Positions 26,831-36,200 of a stretch of DNA of 64,000 nucleotides are shown here, piece by piece. This DNA comes from Bacteroidales bacterium (GTDB taxonomy: Bacteria > Bacteroidota > Bacteroidia > Bacteroidales > UBA932): NCBI GenBank assembly GCA_017412645.1, contig JAFPWX010000019.1, forward strand, positions 1 to 64,000, written 5' to 3'. Below the pieces are notes generated by a model that was given only the letters and a program-made list of their open reading frames with translations, did not search any database and was not told where the DNA came from. The position numbers were made by a program, and so were the translations under genes. Within the stretch, counting starts at the first letter, position 1. Each line of letters opens with the position of its first letter.

Positions 26831-29551
26831 CTACTTGCTCAAGTCAAACTCCACCAGGACGGGCAGGTGGTCGGAAGGAAGCTTGGCCTGCTTCTCGTCA
26901 TTGTCCTTGTCGTATTGCGCCGTGCTCCGGATTCTGGAGAAGGAGTCGCGGATGGAACGGGACCGGCTGTCCACCCTCCGGCGCATCGACTCGCTGCCGT
27001 ACATGATGTCATACCGGACATTACCGCCGGTGGAGGTAATCATCCTGCCGGGGCCGGTATAGAGGGAGCCGTCGCCCTCGCGGAGCATGTCGAACAGGGG
27101 CCGGCCGAAAAGAAGTTCGCCCTGAAGCCCGCTCCAGGGCTCGCGGGCGGGGCTTTGAAGCACCTGCGCGTGGGTTTTCACCCACTTGTCGCCATAATTG
27201 ATATATTCGCCGTACTGGACTTCGATAAGATAGTCTTCGTCCAGAGGCGAAACGGAATTCATGTCCCCCATGGCCAGCCAGTTGTCGCCAAAACCGGTCT
27301 GGGCCACCGTGGCATTGAGGATTGCCTTCATTTCGCGGCGCTGCAGGTCATAACCCTCACGCTTTGCGGCGCTCTCTTCGGCCGCGGCGCTGCCCTTGGC
27401 ATTGCCCGCCCTGTATTTTTCGGGCCACAGGTGGAGGGTAACTATGTTTATCGTTTCCCCGCCCACCGTAATCTGGAAGTGACCTGCTCCGCGCTGGAGC
27501 TTGACACTGCTCTCGCCGGGGACGGCGAGGGATACGTCCTGAGGAAACCGCCGGATGGTAGTGATGGGATAACTGGACGTAATGACCTGCGGGAAGGAGG
27601 AGTTGTTGGAGCAGGCATGATACACGTGCCCCCAGCGGGCCGCCAGAGCCTTCCACTGGGCGTTCATCATATTGCCGTCCTCTGTGTAGGTGCTGTTGTT
27701 CTTGAACAGATGATATTGCCCGGAGCCGCAGGCCGCCGCCACTCCGTCGGCCCAGCCGGACTTGGCCTCATTGAAGATGCACACGTCCGGTTTCCACTTA
27801 TTCATGAAAGCCACGAAATTGGCGAAGTTGTTGGTTTGGTCAGCCCACATGCCATACTGGATATTGTACAGCATGACACGGAGGGGCCTTCCGGCCTCCG
27901 GTTCATTTTCCAGCCGCCGGATTTCTACATTGTCGATGAGCGAGCCGTGGTTCACGGTGGAAACGTCCTGCCCCCAAAGGCCCAGCAGCGACAGTTCGTT
28001 CATCTGCGTGAGCGTAACCTCCACGTGGTGCCAGCCTTCCGTGTATTTGTTTGAAACGGCTCCGGGTATCGCCGTGCGGTCGAAGGAGCAGAAGTTCTCG
28101 AAACTGTGGGTGAAGGTATTGTTGCCGCCTATGGTGTTTTCCAGCTCAACCTCATTGCCGTCTATCAGGACCTTGCTGGCAATGCCGCTCCCTGTGATGC
28201 GGGTTCCGAAACGTTCTCTCACCCCGTAGCGGAGGCATACGTCGAAGGATACCTGCAGCCGGTAATCAAGATCCGTGTCCGGATTGAAGCCGGGGATGCC
28301 GCCGGCCGGAAAAGGCGTATAGCCTCCGCGCACTTCATCGCCTCCGCCTACGCTTATACAGCCCTGGAACTCCTGGCAACGATACATGTAGACCAGATCG
28401 CCTATGTTGCGGCTCTTGATATATTCCGCGCTCACATCGGCACGTTCCCCCACGGTCCATCCGTTTACGGACGCCCAGTTGGACTGGATGAGGGCCGATC
28501 CCGGCGTGACGGTGCCCACCTTGGTGAAGGCCTGTTCATAGCCTGTCCTGGCAAGCGGGGCGTCACCGGGGTTTGCCATCGCATCCGGGGCATAGGACGA
28601 CACAGCCTCGTTGCCCTGGACATTGCCGCCCCAGACAAAATTGTCGAAGTGTTCGAAGAACAGAAGGTCCTTGTCCGGCGCATAGCCGAACACCTTGCCA
28701 CCGCCCGCCTGTTCGAGTGCAACGACCGCTCCCGCAGCCACTTGTAACGGTTTCACCTGATAGACCTGTCCTTTATGGTCCATGCCGGTGAGGGTAAGGG
28801 TGAGGCCGTCGGGGTAATTCCCGGGCGATACGAGCAGATAGAATGTTTTTCCCTGCGCCGTGACCCGGACGCCCTCGCCGTGGTTGGTGCAGTTGAGGTT
28901 CACAAAGTTCACCCCCTCGTTGAGCTCGTACGTGCCGTCCACGGTGTAGGAGGCAATGCCTGCCAGGTTGGCCTTCTGAGTCTGCCCGGTGGAATTGTTC
29001 CTGATATGGACGGAGGCGAGCTTCGTATCTCCGCTCACTTGCACGCTCACGGCGCCTAGTACTTCCCTGAATGTCACGGTGCCGTCCCCCGCCGGTTCGC
29101 CCAGCATGGGATATTGCCCGAAAAGCTCTGCCGTAGTCCCGTAAAACTGGGAATACGGGATTACCAAACCGCTGAAAGGCGCCTCTTCCGGCACGGTGAA
29201 CCAAAAGCGGGAGCCCTGCGGATACAGGAACATGATATACTCTCCGCTGGCTGCCTGAGGTACATCCAGGCCGGCCCTTCCTTCAGCATCCACCGATGGA
29301 TGATAGATGGTTGATTTGAGGTATATCTCGTCCTGTTCCGAGAACGCATACGGCCTCCCGGTTATCACTTCCCGCATGGAAAGCGCATCGCCCGAGAGGA
29401 TGAAGCCGTCCAGTTGCCCCGGCTCCTCGGGGGGCATCAGGTCCTGCTTTTCTACGCCGCCTCCCTTGGCGAACTCAAGCTTCTGCTCCTGCACGCAGGC
29501 GCAAAGGAGAACAGCTGCCAGGAAAGCCGGGCACAAAGTATTGTTCTTCAT
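26831..29551 (-). CDS. Endonuclease/exonuclease/phosphatase-family lipoprotein with fimbrillin-like N-terminus
   Basis: 906 residues. Signal MKNNTLCPAFLAAVLLCAC. Three parts: a fimbrillin-like module (about 30-290), a jelly-roll segment (about 290-560) and a C-terminal EEP nuclease/phosphatase domain (about 565-905). EEP motifs in order: VMLYNIQYG (Asn), CIFNEAKSG (metal-binding Glu), GDMNSVSP (Asp/Asn) and SDHLPVLVEFDL (Asp-His), so the catalytic set looks complete. Substrates in the family are DNA, RNA, phosphoinositides or sphingomyelin. Probably displayed on the cell surface to cut phosphodiesters before uptake. Confidence 0.87.
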   Translation of the reverse strand: MKNNTLCPAFLAAVLLCACVQEQKLEFAKGGGVEKQDLMPPEEPGQLDGFILSGDALSMREVITGRPYAFSEQDEIYLKSTIYHPSVDAEGRAGLDVPQAASGEYIMFLYPQGSRFWFTVPEEAPFSGLVIPYSQFYGTTAELFGQYPMLGEPAGDGTVTFREVLGAVSVQVSGDTKLASVHIRNNSTGQTQKANLAGIASYTVDGTYELNEGVNFVNLNCTNHGEGVRVTAQGKTFYLLVSPGNYPDGLTLTLTGMDHKGQVYQVKPLQVAAGAVVALEQAGGGKVFGYAPDKDLLFFEHFDNFVWGGNVQGNEAVSSYAPDAMANPGDAPLARTGYEQAFTKVGTVTPGSALIQSNWASVNGWTVGERADVSAEYIKSRNIGDLVYMYRCQEFQGCISVGGGDEVRGGYTPFPAGGIPGFNPDTDLDYRLQVSFDVCLRYGVRERFGTRITGSGIASKVLIDGNEVELENTIGGNNTFTHSFENFCSFDRTAIPGAVSNKYTEGWHHVEVTLTQMNELSLLGLWGQDVSTVNHGSLIDNVEIRRLENEPEAGRPLRVMLYNIQYGMWADQTNNFANFVAFMNKWKPDVCIFNEAKSGWADGVAAACGSGQYHLFKNNSTYTEDGNMMNAQWKALAARWGHVYHACSNNSSFPQVITSSYPITTIRRFPQDVSLAVPGESSVKLQRGAGHFQITVGGETINIVTLHLWPEKYRAGNAKGSAAAEESAAKREGYDLQRREMKAILNATVAQTGFGDNWLAMGDMNSVSPLDEDYLIEVQYGEYINYGDKWVKTHAQVLQSPAREPWSGLQGELLFGRPLFDMLREGDGSLYTGPGRMITSTGGNVRYDIMYGSESMRRRVDSRSRSIRDSFSRIRSTAQYDKDNDEKQAKLPSDHLPVLVEFDLSK

Positions 29552-29566
29552 TCGGATATTAAATAA

Positions 29567-30358
29567 CTATTCCCAAATATCAGAGTCGTCCTCCACATCG
29601 AAGGCCTCCAGGTCGGTGGCGAGGCTCTGTTCCACGGCACTTGGCTCCATATTGGCCACGGGGAAGCGGTAAAGGATGGCCCTGCCGAAGTTCCAATCGC
29701 CGGAAGTCTCCCGGCGAAGCAGCTCTTCATGGGCGGCATTTTCAATGACGTAAGTGAGCGAATAGCTACCCACGGGCACCGGAATTACCTGCTGGACGGC
29801 AGATTCGCCGCCGACGGGAATCCGAAGGACGTCCGGCGTTCCGCCTTTCAGCCACACGCCGTCGCTGAGGGTGACATCTCCGCTGAGGGCCGTAGCATCC
29901 GAGAAGATGACAAGCTGGTCGGCTTCCGGGGACAGGTTGATGACACTGATACTGACAAATGCGCCGATGTGCTTGAAATGCAGCACGTTGCTTCCCTCCT
30001 CAAGGATAGCGCACATGGGCATGGCTTCACCGCAGAGGGACACTTCGGAAGGGCCCTTGGCAATCCCTTCGGGATAATAGGCCGCGCCCTCGAAATGGGC
30101 GTCCGCCGGGGCCATGGCACGGAATTTCCCGCTTCCTGTGACCGTGGTAAAGGACACGAAGGAAGAGGCGGTAGCGTTCCATACGCTGATCCGGTCGGAA
30201 GCCTCCCAGGAGAACTTCCCGTCCCGGTCGAGAACGGCCTTCGTGGTAGGGGCTTCAAAAATCCATTCCACCAGCGTGCTGTCGGCCGTCTCCCTGTGGC
30301 AGGAAACAAGCGTCATAAGCGAGGCAGCGGCAATGACGATATATAGTAACTTTTTCAT
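29567..30358 (-). CDS. Fimbrillin-like lipoprotein
   Basis: 263 residues from ATG at 30358, preceded by GGAGGA at a good distance. Signal MKKLLYIVIAAASLMTLVSC. Fimbrillin/Mfa-like N-terminal pattern: TTKAVLDRDGKFSWEASDRISVW, then FRAMAP...AAYYPEGIAKG. It has no added enzyme domain, unlike its neighbours, and ends in acidic EDDSDIWE. Could be an assembly or structural partner on the surface. Family assignment is from pattern only. Confidence 0.75.
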   Translation of the reverse strand: MKKLLYIVIAAASLMTLVSCHRETADSTLVEWIFEAPTTKAVLDRDGKFSWEASDRISVWNATASSFVSFTTVTGSGKFRAMAPADAHFEGAAYYPEGIAKGPSEVSLCGEAMPMCAILEEGSNVLHFKHIGAFVSISVINLSPEADQLVIFSDATALSGDVTLSDGVWLKGGTPDVLRIPVGGESAVQQVIPVPVGSYSLTYVIENAAHEELLRRETSGDWNFGRAILYRFPVANMEPSAVEQSLATDLEAFDVEDDSDIWE

Positions 30359-30369
30359 ATTCAATCCTC

Positions 30370-33282
30370 CTATTCGTTAAGCCAGTCGCCCAGGTTGTTC
30401 CAGATATAATTGGCTACATTCTCGCAGCCGACCTGATTGAAGTGCGACCCGCGTTCCTTGACCACACCGATGACGTCGTTGCGCGTATTGGTCGTACCGC
30501 GCTCGTGCAGGTTGGCGAAGCGGATGTCGTACCCCTTTCCGGAAAGGAACGCGCAGATGGCCGCGGCGCCGTCTTCATACTCGTCCGACATCAAGTCGGT
30601 AATCATCAGCATGATCTTCGCGCCGGGATTCGCATCGTGGAAATGCTTCAGGATGGCCACCGTTCCCTGGCAGTAATTCTCGTACAGTGTCGGGGAAGGG
30701 TTGTCGAAGGCGGCCTGGAGGGATTCGTCGGACGAGTCGCCCAGAAGGTCGTGGGAATACCCCTCCGTCGCGTTTTTCCCGCCCACCGCGGCAAAGTCGT
30801 TGCGGCCGCCGAAGTAGAACAGTACATCGGGCTTTCCGAGGCCGTAGTCGCGGTACCGTCCCTGAAGGCTGTTCACCTGCGAGGAAGCGCTTGGCGCTGC
30901 GGAATGCTCGGTCTGAGCGGTAAGGTAGCTCACCGTGGTGCCGCCCCAGGCGCTGAGAACCTCCAGTCGGGCATTGTCCATCTTGTCATAAATCAGGCGC
31001 CACCACCATGTGTATTGCTCGTTGAACACCATGTCGGCATACTTGCCGGCATAACCCGTGTCGGGATAGAACTTGCCCTGGGTGTAATTGTCGTTGGAGA
31101 ACATGTAGCCGTCGTAGGTGGATATGGAGTCTCCGATTATGCTCACTTTCTTTGTCGTGACCCCGGGGAAATCGACGCCGGCCGGTTTCGGATAGCCGAA
31201 GGTGGGGTCGTATGCCCATGTGAGGGCCTTTACGGGGTTGCCTTCATTCCAGGCCGTGACTCCGGCGTTCAGCGCCGCGGCCAGGCCGCCCTGCTCCTCG
31301 GTATACTCTGTTCCGTTCAGGACGGTGCTGCCGTAGCCGCGCATGTTGCCGTCGCCAAGACGCACCGTGTTGAGCGAATGGGCCACATCCACATTGCCGG
31401 GATTGCCGTACACTTTCCTCCACGCCTGGGAGGAGAAGGTGCGGGTAACCGTGCCGCCGGCCGTATAGATGCGTCCTACGATGGCGGCTGCGCTGGTGAG
31501 GCCGGAGTAAGCGTTAGCCGCCACGCGGGTGCCGCTGCGAAGGATATTGGAGTAGGTGATAGGGCTTATGCAGTTGAAGACCGTCGTTGCTCCATCGGCA
31601 CGGCCCAGGATGCCTCCTATGTGGTAAATGGCGGTGGATGCGCTCTGGCTGCTGGAGAGTTCCAGCGGGAAGGCGTAGCAGTTTACGATTTTGATGGTGG
31701 AGTTCTTCAGGGACCTGGCTTCTCCGGTGAGATCGGCGCAATAGGTTGCCGTGCCGGCGATACCGCCCATGTAGGCCACCTGGTACTCTGTCCGGAGGCA
31801 GGCCGCGGCACGTTTGCCATCCTTATACACAGGTTCGTAGGTGCAATTTATCACGAGTACGTTCTCTCCGTCGGCAGCGGGATTCAGGCATCCTGCTATG
31901 CCGCCAACTGCCTGATAGGCGGAGATGTTGGCATGGGAGGCGCAGGCGTTGACGGTACCGCTGTGGACAAGGCCCGCGATGCCGCCTGCCATGAAACCGC
32001 CAGCGGAGATGTCCGTTGCGGCATCGACCCGGCAGCTTTCGATGCTGCCACCGCTAACCACCGCCGCGATGGCGGCCGCATAATTACCTTTGGCCGATAT
32101 GGTTGCTCCACTGATATTCAGATTCTTAACCGTTCCCCGGAGATAGCCGAACAGGCCGGCATGGCTGGAAGCGTCAACTTTCAGATTGCTGATGGTATGG
32201 CCATTTCCGTTCAGGGAACCGGTGAAGGCAGTGGCTTCCGACGCCCCGCCGATGGGCTTAAAATCGGAGACCGAACTCATGTCGATATCGGAGGTCAGAG
32301 AATAGTGCGCGCTCTTGAAGGGTTCGTCAGCTGCGGCGATGCTCATCCTTTCGATGTCCGAAGGGGAGCCAATCAGGTAAGGCTCTGCCTCCGTGCCCTG
32401 GCCGCCGGAGAACGAGCCTATCATATACGTGATTCTCACGAGCTTACGGCGCGCTATGTCTTTGAGGGTCCGGGTGGTATGTTCCATGGTGACTGCACTG
32501 CCTTCCTTGATGGAGAGCGTGCAGGAGTAGGCGCCCACGGGAAGGGGAATATACAGGATCGCCCCGCCGCCATGTCCCGACGGAAGGGAGATGCTTACTT
32601 TCCCGTCGCCCGCCGCCGAATGGATTTCGGCAGTGGTGTCGGCCGATTTTGTGGGCAGGGTGCCGGGCTCCGTCGTGACGTCTTCGCCCTCGCCGGTTGC
32701 CCAGCCGTCTTCAAAGCCTGCACCTTCCAGGGCGAAATCGCCGCTCAGGGTGGTTTCGGCAGATGAAAGCTCCAGACTGGTTGCCGACTCCGGGATGCCG
32801 AAAACGGTGTACTTGAGCAAGGCTCCTGCGTGCATGAACTGAAGCGTCTCGGCAGTGTCGTCCACCTCCGCGACCATGGGATAGAGGCTGCCGGAGAGGG
32901 CTTCTTCCATGGTGTAGGCCGCCGGAAGCGTGACTGTGCCCGGCGCTTTGGCCATCGACACGGGATATACGGCGCTGGTGAAGCTGTATTCCTTGCCGGG
33001 TTCCCCCGTGAAGGAGAATACTCCGTCGCCGGCTTCCGAGGTGAAGGTGCAGTAGGTGCTGCTTACTTCGTCCCATACGGCAATCTGGTCACCTTCGCTC
33101 CAGGAGACTTTTCCGTCTTCCGCCACCGCTGTCTTCACGGCCTCGCCTATCACGGCTTTAAGCGTGTACAACCTGCCCTTGCCGCCCTGCTCCACTTCCT
33201 CTCCCGCGGGCACCTCGCGCGCGCACGAAAGGACCAGGAGCGATAAGCATAACATCCTGATAATCAGCTGACTTGTCTTCAT
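30370..33282 (-). CDS. SGNH-hydrolase lipoprotein with fimbrillin-like and GLUG-like regions
   Basis: 970 residues, first gene of the ten-gene operon. Signal ending LLVLSC; fimbrillin-like N-terminal module (AVKTAVAEDGKVSWSEGDQIAVWD); GLUG-like repeats in the middle (FTGSLNGNGHTISNLKVD, ACASHANISAYQAVGGIAG); C-terminal SGNH esterase domain from about residue 725 with block I VSIIGDSIS (Ser), block II Gly in AWGGTT, block III GGRND and a His in RGSHFNQVG. The usual Asp three residues before the His is Arg here. Likely deacylates or deacetylates a surface substrate; activity uncertain because of the missing Asp. Confidence 0.83.
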   Translation of the reverse strand: MKTSQLIIRMLCLSLLVLSCAREVPAGEEVEQGGKGRLYTLKAVIGEAVKTAVAEDGKVSWSEGDQIAVWDEVSSTYCTFTSEAGDGVFSFTGEPGKEYSFTSAVYPVSMAKAPGTVTLPAAYTMEEALSGSLYPMVAEVDDTAETLQFMHAGALLKYTVFGIPESATSLELSSAETTLSGDFALEGAGFEDGWATGEGEDVTTEPGTLPTKSADTTAEIHSAAGDGKVSISLPSGHGGGAILYIPLPVGAYSCTLSIKEGSAVTMEHTTRTLKDIARRKLVRITYMIGSFSGGQGTEAEPYLIGSPSDIERMSIAAADEPFKSAHYSLTSDIDMSSVSDFKPIGGASEATAFTGSLNGNGHTISNLKVDASSHAGLFGYLRGTVKNLNISGATISAKGNYAAAIAAVVSGGSIESCRVDAATDISAGGFMAGGIAGLVHSGTVNACASHANISAYQAVGGIAGCLNPAADGENVLVINCTYEPVYKDGKRAAACLRTEYQVAYMGGIAGTATYCADLTGEARSLKNSTIKIVNCYAFPLELSSSQSASTAIYHIGGILGRADGATTVFNCISPITYSNILRSGTRVAANAYSGLTSAAAIVGRIYTAGGTVTRTFSSQAWRKVYGNPGNVDVAHSLNTVRLGDGNMRGYGSTVLNGTEYTEEQGGLAAALNAGVTAWNEGNPVKALTWAYDPTFGYPKPAGVDFPGVTTKKVSIIGDSISTYDGYMFSNDNYTQGKFYPDTGYAGKYADMVFNEQYTWWWRLIYDKMDNARLEVLSAWGGTTVSYLTAQTEHSAAPSASSQVNSLQGRYRDYGLGKPDVLFYFGGRNDFAAVGGKNATEGYSHDLLGDSSDESLQAAFDNPSPTLYENYCQGTVAILKHFHDANPGAKIMLMITDLMSDEYEDGAAAICAFLSGKGYDIRFANLHERGTTNTRNDVIGVVKERGSHFNQVGCENVANYIWNNLGDWLNE

Positions 33283-33387
33283 TTTTAGTCTTATGTGTCT
33301 GAATTTTATAAATTAAGACGCTTCCCACCCCATGCATTCCGGCAGGAATCGCCAAATCACACAAGTTTAATAAAAATTGTCCCAAAC

Positions 33388-33412
33388 AGCGCCGCCCGGG
33401 TGGGGCGGCGCT
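33388..33412 (-). terminator. GC-rich hairpin after the GLUG lipoprotein gene
   Basis: Stem AGCGCCGCCC/GGGCGGCGCT with a short loop in the 153 bp gap between the two minus-strand genes. The T-rich tail on the minus strand (33371-33378) begins about ten bases after the stem, so it is not a textbook terminator. Confidence 0.5.
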
Positions 33413-33435
33413 GGGGGCATATACTTAGGGTTCAA

Positions 33436-35787
33436 TTACTTATAGTATTCTACACTTTTGCCGCTGAGCGAACCGGGTACCGGGTAATCACATCCGGCGG
33501 GGATATTCCAGCCTAAGGATGAACCATAGTTGTTACTGCCAATCGTCAAAACATAATTATTGGCGTTAAAGGTTTCGCAAGTAGTGTTGCTTGCTATTTC
33601 TACTGCAGTTTTCTTTGTAAGATTATCCTTGGTCGTGTTGTTGTTTATGATCACGTTTGAATCATCTGCAACATAATAGCAGTAATGCAACTCGCCATAG
33701 CTTTCGGCATTGCCGACGAATCCGCCGTATAGAGAATTGGGAGAACTTATGCTTGAGACCAGCGTATAACAGTTACGGATACGAGTACGATTCTTGTTGG
33801 TATTCGAGCTGGCGAATCTTCCGACGAATCCACCGACTTTGGTTCCGCCGCCAACCGTCACACTTGTAGCAATTACCCCGCAATTATCGATTGCGATGTA
33901 CTGTGCTTGATTATTGGAGACGAATCCCACTGCGCCACCCGTACGGGCCTCGTTTTCGGAACCAGAACGTGTAGTGGTAACGTTCATCGCGGTAAGGCAG
34001 TCATAGACGCATACACGGGAGTTAGCATTACTGTTATTTACCTGGACCAGGCCGGCGATACCGCCCACGTCGTACGATTCACTGGAAACCGTACCTTTGG
34101 CAAAACAGCTGCTGACGACAGAACCGTTTATAATGCGTCCCGCAATGCCACCCGAGCAGTTCGCCGAGGCATTAATGGTAGCATCATTGCGGCAGAAGGA
34201 AATGAACGAAATGGCCGAAGGGGTAGCACTTGCAGCGCCCATATCTCCGACGATACCACCAACATAGCTGGTGCCGCTAACGGTACCCTTGTTTACGCAC
34301 TCGACAATAGTTCCGCCGTGGATTTGCTGGCCTACGATGCCACCGGTATAGGAAACCGATGATGTTACCGAGCCGTTGTTCGTGCATCCGGAAATAGCAG
34401 TGCTTGAGGTAGACTGATATAATCTTCCTGCAATCCCACCAGTATATGTAGCTGAAGAAGTAATCGTAGTATTATTCGTGCATCCGGTAACAGTTGCGGC
34501 GCCCCTTACAATTCCGGCAATGCCTCCGACACAGGAGTTATCAGTTGACCCGGTCTTTGTAATGCTTCCAGAAACCGTCAAATCTTTGATTGATGCACTT
34601 CCATTCACATAGGCAAAAATCCCGGCAAACGCACCAGTTTCACTAATGTTTACATTCTGCAGTTGCTTGTCATTTCCGTCGTATTGACCCGTGAATTGAT
34701 GATCACTGTCACCTATCGGCGCCATTTTCACACCCTTGAAGTCGATATCCGCAGTTTGCTGATAATAAGCTGAGTTGATTGCGCTCGCTGCCACTCCTTC
34801 GCCCTCGGTATATCCGTTGGTGGAGTAGGTGATGAGGTTCCTGAAGTCCCTGACACTGGAAATCTTATAGGGATTCTCCTCCGTGCCAGCACCGCCAGAG
34901 AAGAGGCCGGCGTAGAATGACATGGTTTTAATCGTGTTCCGTGTGGGGGCGGCAGTGCTTGCGTTCTTGATTGTGAACATAGGAGCATTGCCGTTGTGAT
35001 TCGAGGCTAGGTTTGCCGTCACCTCGAGACCGTCGGGAAGGGCGACCGTAGGAAGAAGGAAGAGGACATCGGCCGTAGTAGCCGGAGTAACCGAAACGAT
35101 AACACCCGAAGAAAGGGATGCCTCGCTGAATGTCAGGGCAGAAGCCTCGGCATCGACCGTGAACTTCGCACCCTCGGCGTACCTGTTGGAATCGCCGAAA
35201 TTCAGCACTACGTTAGTAATATTGACATCGGCCGTTACCTGGACCCTGAGGATGGATGCAAGGTTCTTGAGTTCAACGCTGTAGTCGCCAGCAGATTCGG
35301 CGATGACGCCCGCCATCGGGGCAATCGCACCAAGGTCACCAGAGGCTACAATACCGCCGGGCATAACGAACAATACATTCTCGCCGGAAACTTCAAACTC
35401 ATTTGCCGGGTAATATACACTAGCCGCCGCAGTAAGGGCAATCGGAGTCTCGCCGCTCTTAAGAACGAATGCGGATTTCGACTCGTCATAAATATAAGTC
35501 GCGTACTTGCTTCCGTTAACGAATACGAGGGCCTCGTCTTTATCTTCGATAGCTGTTGTACCTGTACCAAGGTCGACTAATACCTTCGTTTGTCCCTCAA
35601 AGGTCACACCGAAGCTGTCAAGGACTTCACCGGAAACGATGGAAGGATTGGTATCTCCCTGGTCGTCGGCCGGCTGCTGGGTTGAAGGGTCTGTCGCGAC
35701 ATCGTCGTAGGACGCTTCCTTGCTGCAACATACCATCAATGCTGCAGATGCGGCAATAATGCCTGCGAATTTCATGATTCTTTTCAT
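33436..35787 (-). CDS. GLUG-repeat lipoprotein with fimbrillin-like N-terminus
   Basis: 783 residues from ATG at 35787 (signal MKRIMKFAGIIAASAALMVCC; an open frame eight codons longer lacks the signal at its end). N-terminal fimbrillin-like domain to about residue 290, then at least six beta-helix-like repeats of about 33 residues of the form TGGIAGRLYQS...SGCTNNGSVTSS, resembling GLUG motifs found in adhesins. No enzyme domain. Follows a 53-residue gene by 14 bases. Probably a surface adhesin. AT-richer than flanking core genes. Confidence 0.8.
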   Translation of the reverse strand: MKRIMKFAGIIAASAALMVCCSKEASYDDVATDPSTQQPADDQGDTNPSIVSGEVLDSFGVTFEGQTKVLVDLGTGTTAIEDKDEALVFVNGSKYATYIYDESKSAFVLKSGETPIALTAAASVYYPANEFEVSGENVLFVMPGGIVASGDLGAIAPMAGVIAESAGDYSVELKNLASILRVQVTADVNITNVVLNFGDSNRYAEGAKFTVDAEASALTFSEASLSSGVIVSVTPATTADVLFLLPTVALPDGLEVTANLASNHNGNAPMFTIKNASTAAPTRNTIKTMSFYAGLFSGGAGTEENPYKISSVRDFRNLITYSTNGYTEGEGVAASAINSAYYQQTADIDFKGVKMAPIGDSDHQFTGQYDGNDKQLQNVNISETGAFAGIFAYVNGSASIKDLTVSGSITKTGSTDNSCVGGIAGIVRGAATVTGCTNNTTITSSATYTGGIAGRLYQSTSSTAISGCTNNGSVTSSVSYTGGIVGQQIHGGTIVECVNKGTVSGTSYVGGIVGDMGAASATPSAISFISFCRNDATINASANCSGGIAGRIINGSVVSSCFAKGTVSSESYDVGGIAGLVQVNNSNANSRVCVYDCLTAMNVTTTRSGSENEARTGGAVGFVSNNQAQYIAIDNCGVIATSVTVGGGTKVGGFVGRFASSNTNKNRTRIRNCYTLVSSISSPNSLYGGFVGNAESYGELHYCYYVADDSNVIINNNTTKDNLTKKTAVEIASNTTCETFNANNYVLTIGSNNYGSSLGWNIPAGCDYPVPGSLSGKSVEYYK

Positions 35788-35801
35788 ATCTGATACTTGT
35801 T

Positions 35802-35963
35802 TTATTCCCACTCATCGACTTCGTCGACGATGTCATACTTTTCTATCGTCAGGGGTTCGATATTTGAATTTGTCAACAGTCCGCTTTCAATGCCGATGCG
35901 GTGGACCTCACACCGGGGAGACTGATAATCCCGCTGATTAGCAAATAATTCTGAATGTGGCAT
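35802..35963 (-). CDS. Small acidic protein upstream of the GLUG lipoprotein
   Basis: 53 residues: starts MPHSELFANQRDYQSPRCEV, ends YDIVDEVDEWE. No signal peptide or membrane segment. Supported by a -7 element at 36010-36017, by its 14-base spacing to the lipoprotein gene and by the acidic W-E ending, which also closes two lipoproteins in this region (EDWE, DIWE). No family recognised; it could be a leader peptide, a small regulator or the detached tail of a lipoprotein. Confidence 0.6.
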   Translation of the reverse strand: MPHSELFANQRDYQSPRCEVHRIGIESGLLTNSNIEPLTIEKYDIVDEVDEWE

Positions 35964-36009
35964 ATCTTAAGACTTTAATAATTTCAATTGGTTATAAGCG
36001 CATTTCGTA

Positions 36010-36017
36010 CAAAAGTA
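36010..36017 (-). promoter_or_regulatory. -7 element for the small protein/GLUG lipoprotein operon
   Basis: TACTTTTG on the minus strand, 46 bases before the small-gene ATG, within the divergent spacer shared with the TPR/HTH regulator. Confidence 0.55.
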
Positions 36018-36141
36018 TAAATTATAACCCCCCTTTTATATACCGCTAGTCTAAAAAGTAGGTGTCTGGGAGGTAGTTCTAATTGTAACTATTTGATTAT
36101 TATGTGTTTATTTGTAGCCGACCTGCGCCGAAATAGTAGGT

Positions 36142-36177
36142 TATATTTGCGTTTTCAACTTATTATCTTTAATTTTG
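36142..36177 (+). promoter_or_regulatory. Two possible -7 elements for the TPR/HTH regulator
   Basis: TATATTTG at 36142-36149 and TAATTTTG at 36170-36177. The second is 23 bases before the chosen ATG at 36201. Confidence 0.55.
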
Positions 36178-36200
36178 CGGAACATGGTTATGAGTTTCAG

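Noticed and set aside
36093..36200. N-terminal 36 codons of the longest regulator frame
   Set aside because: They overlap both candidate promoters, and the signal sequence begins at 36201.
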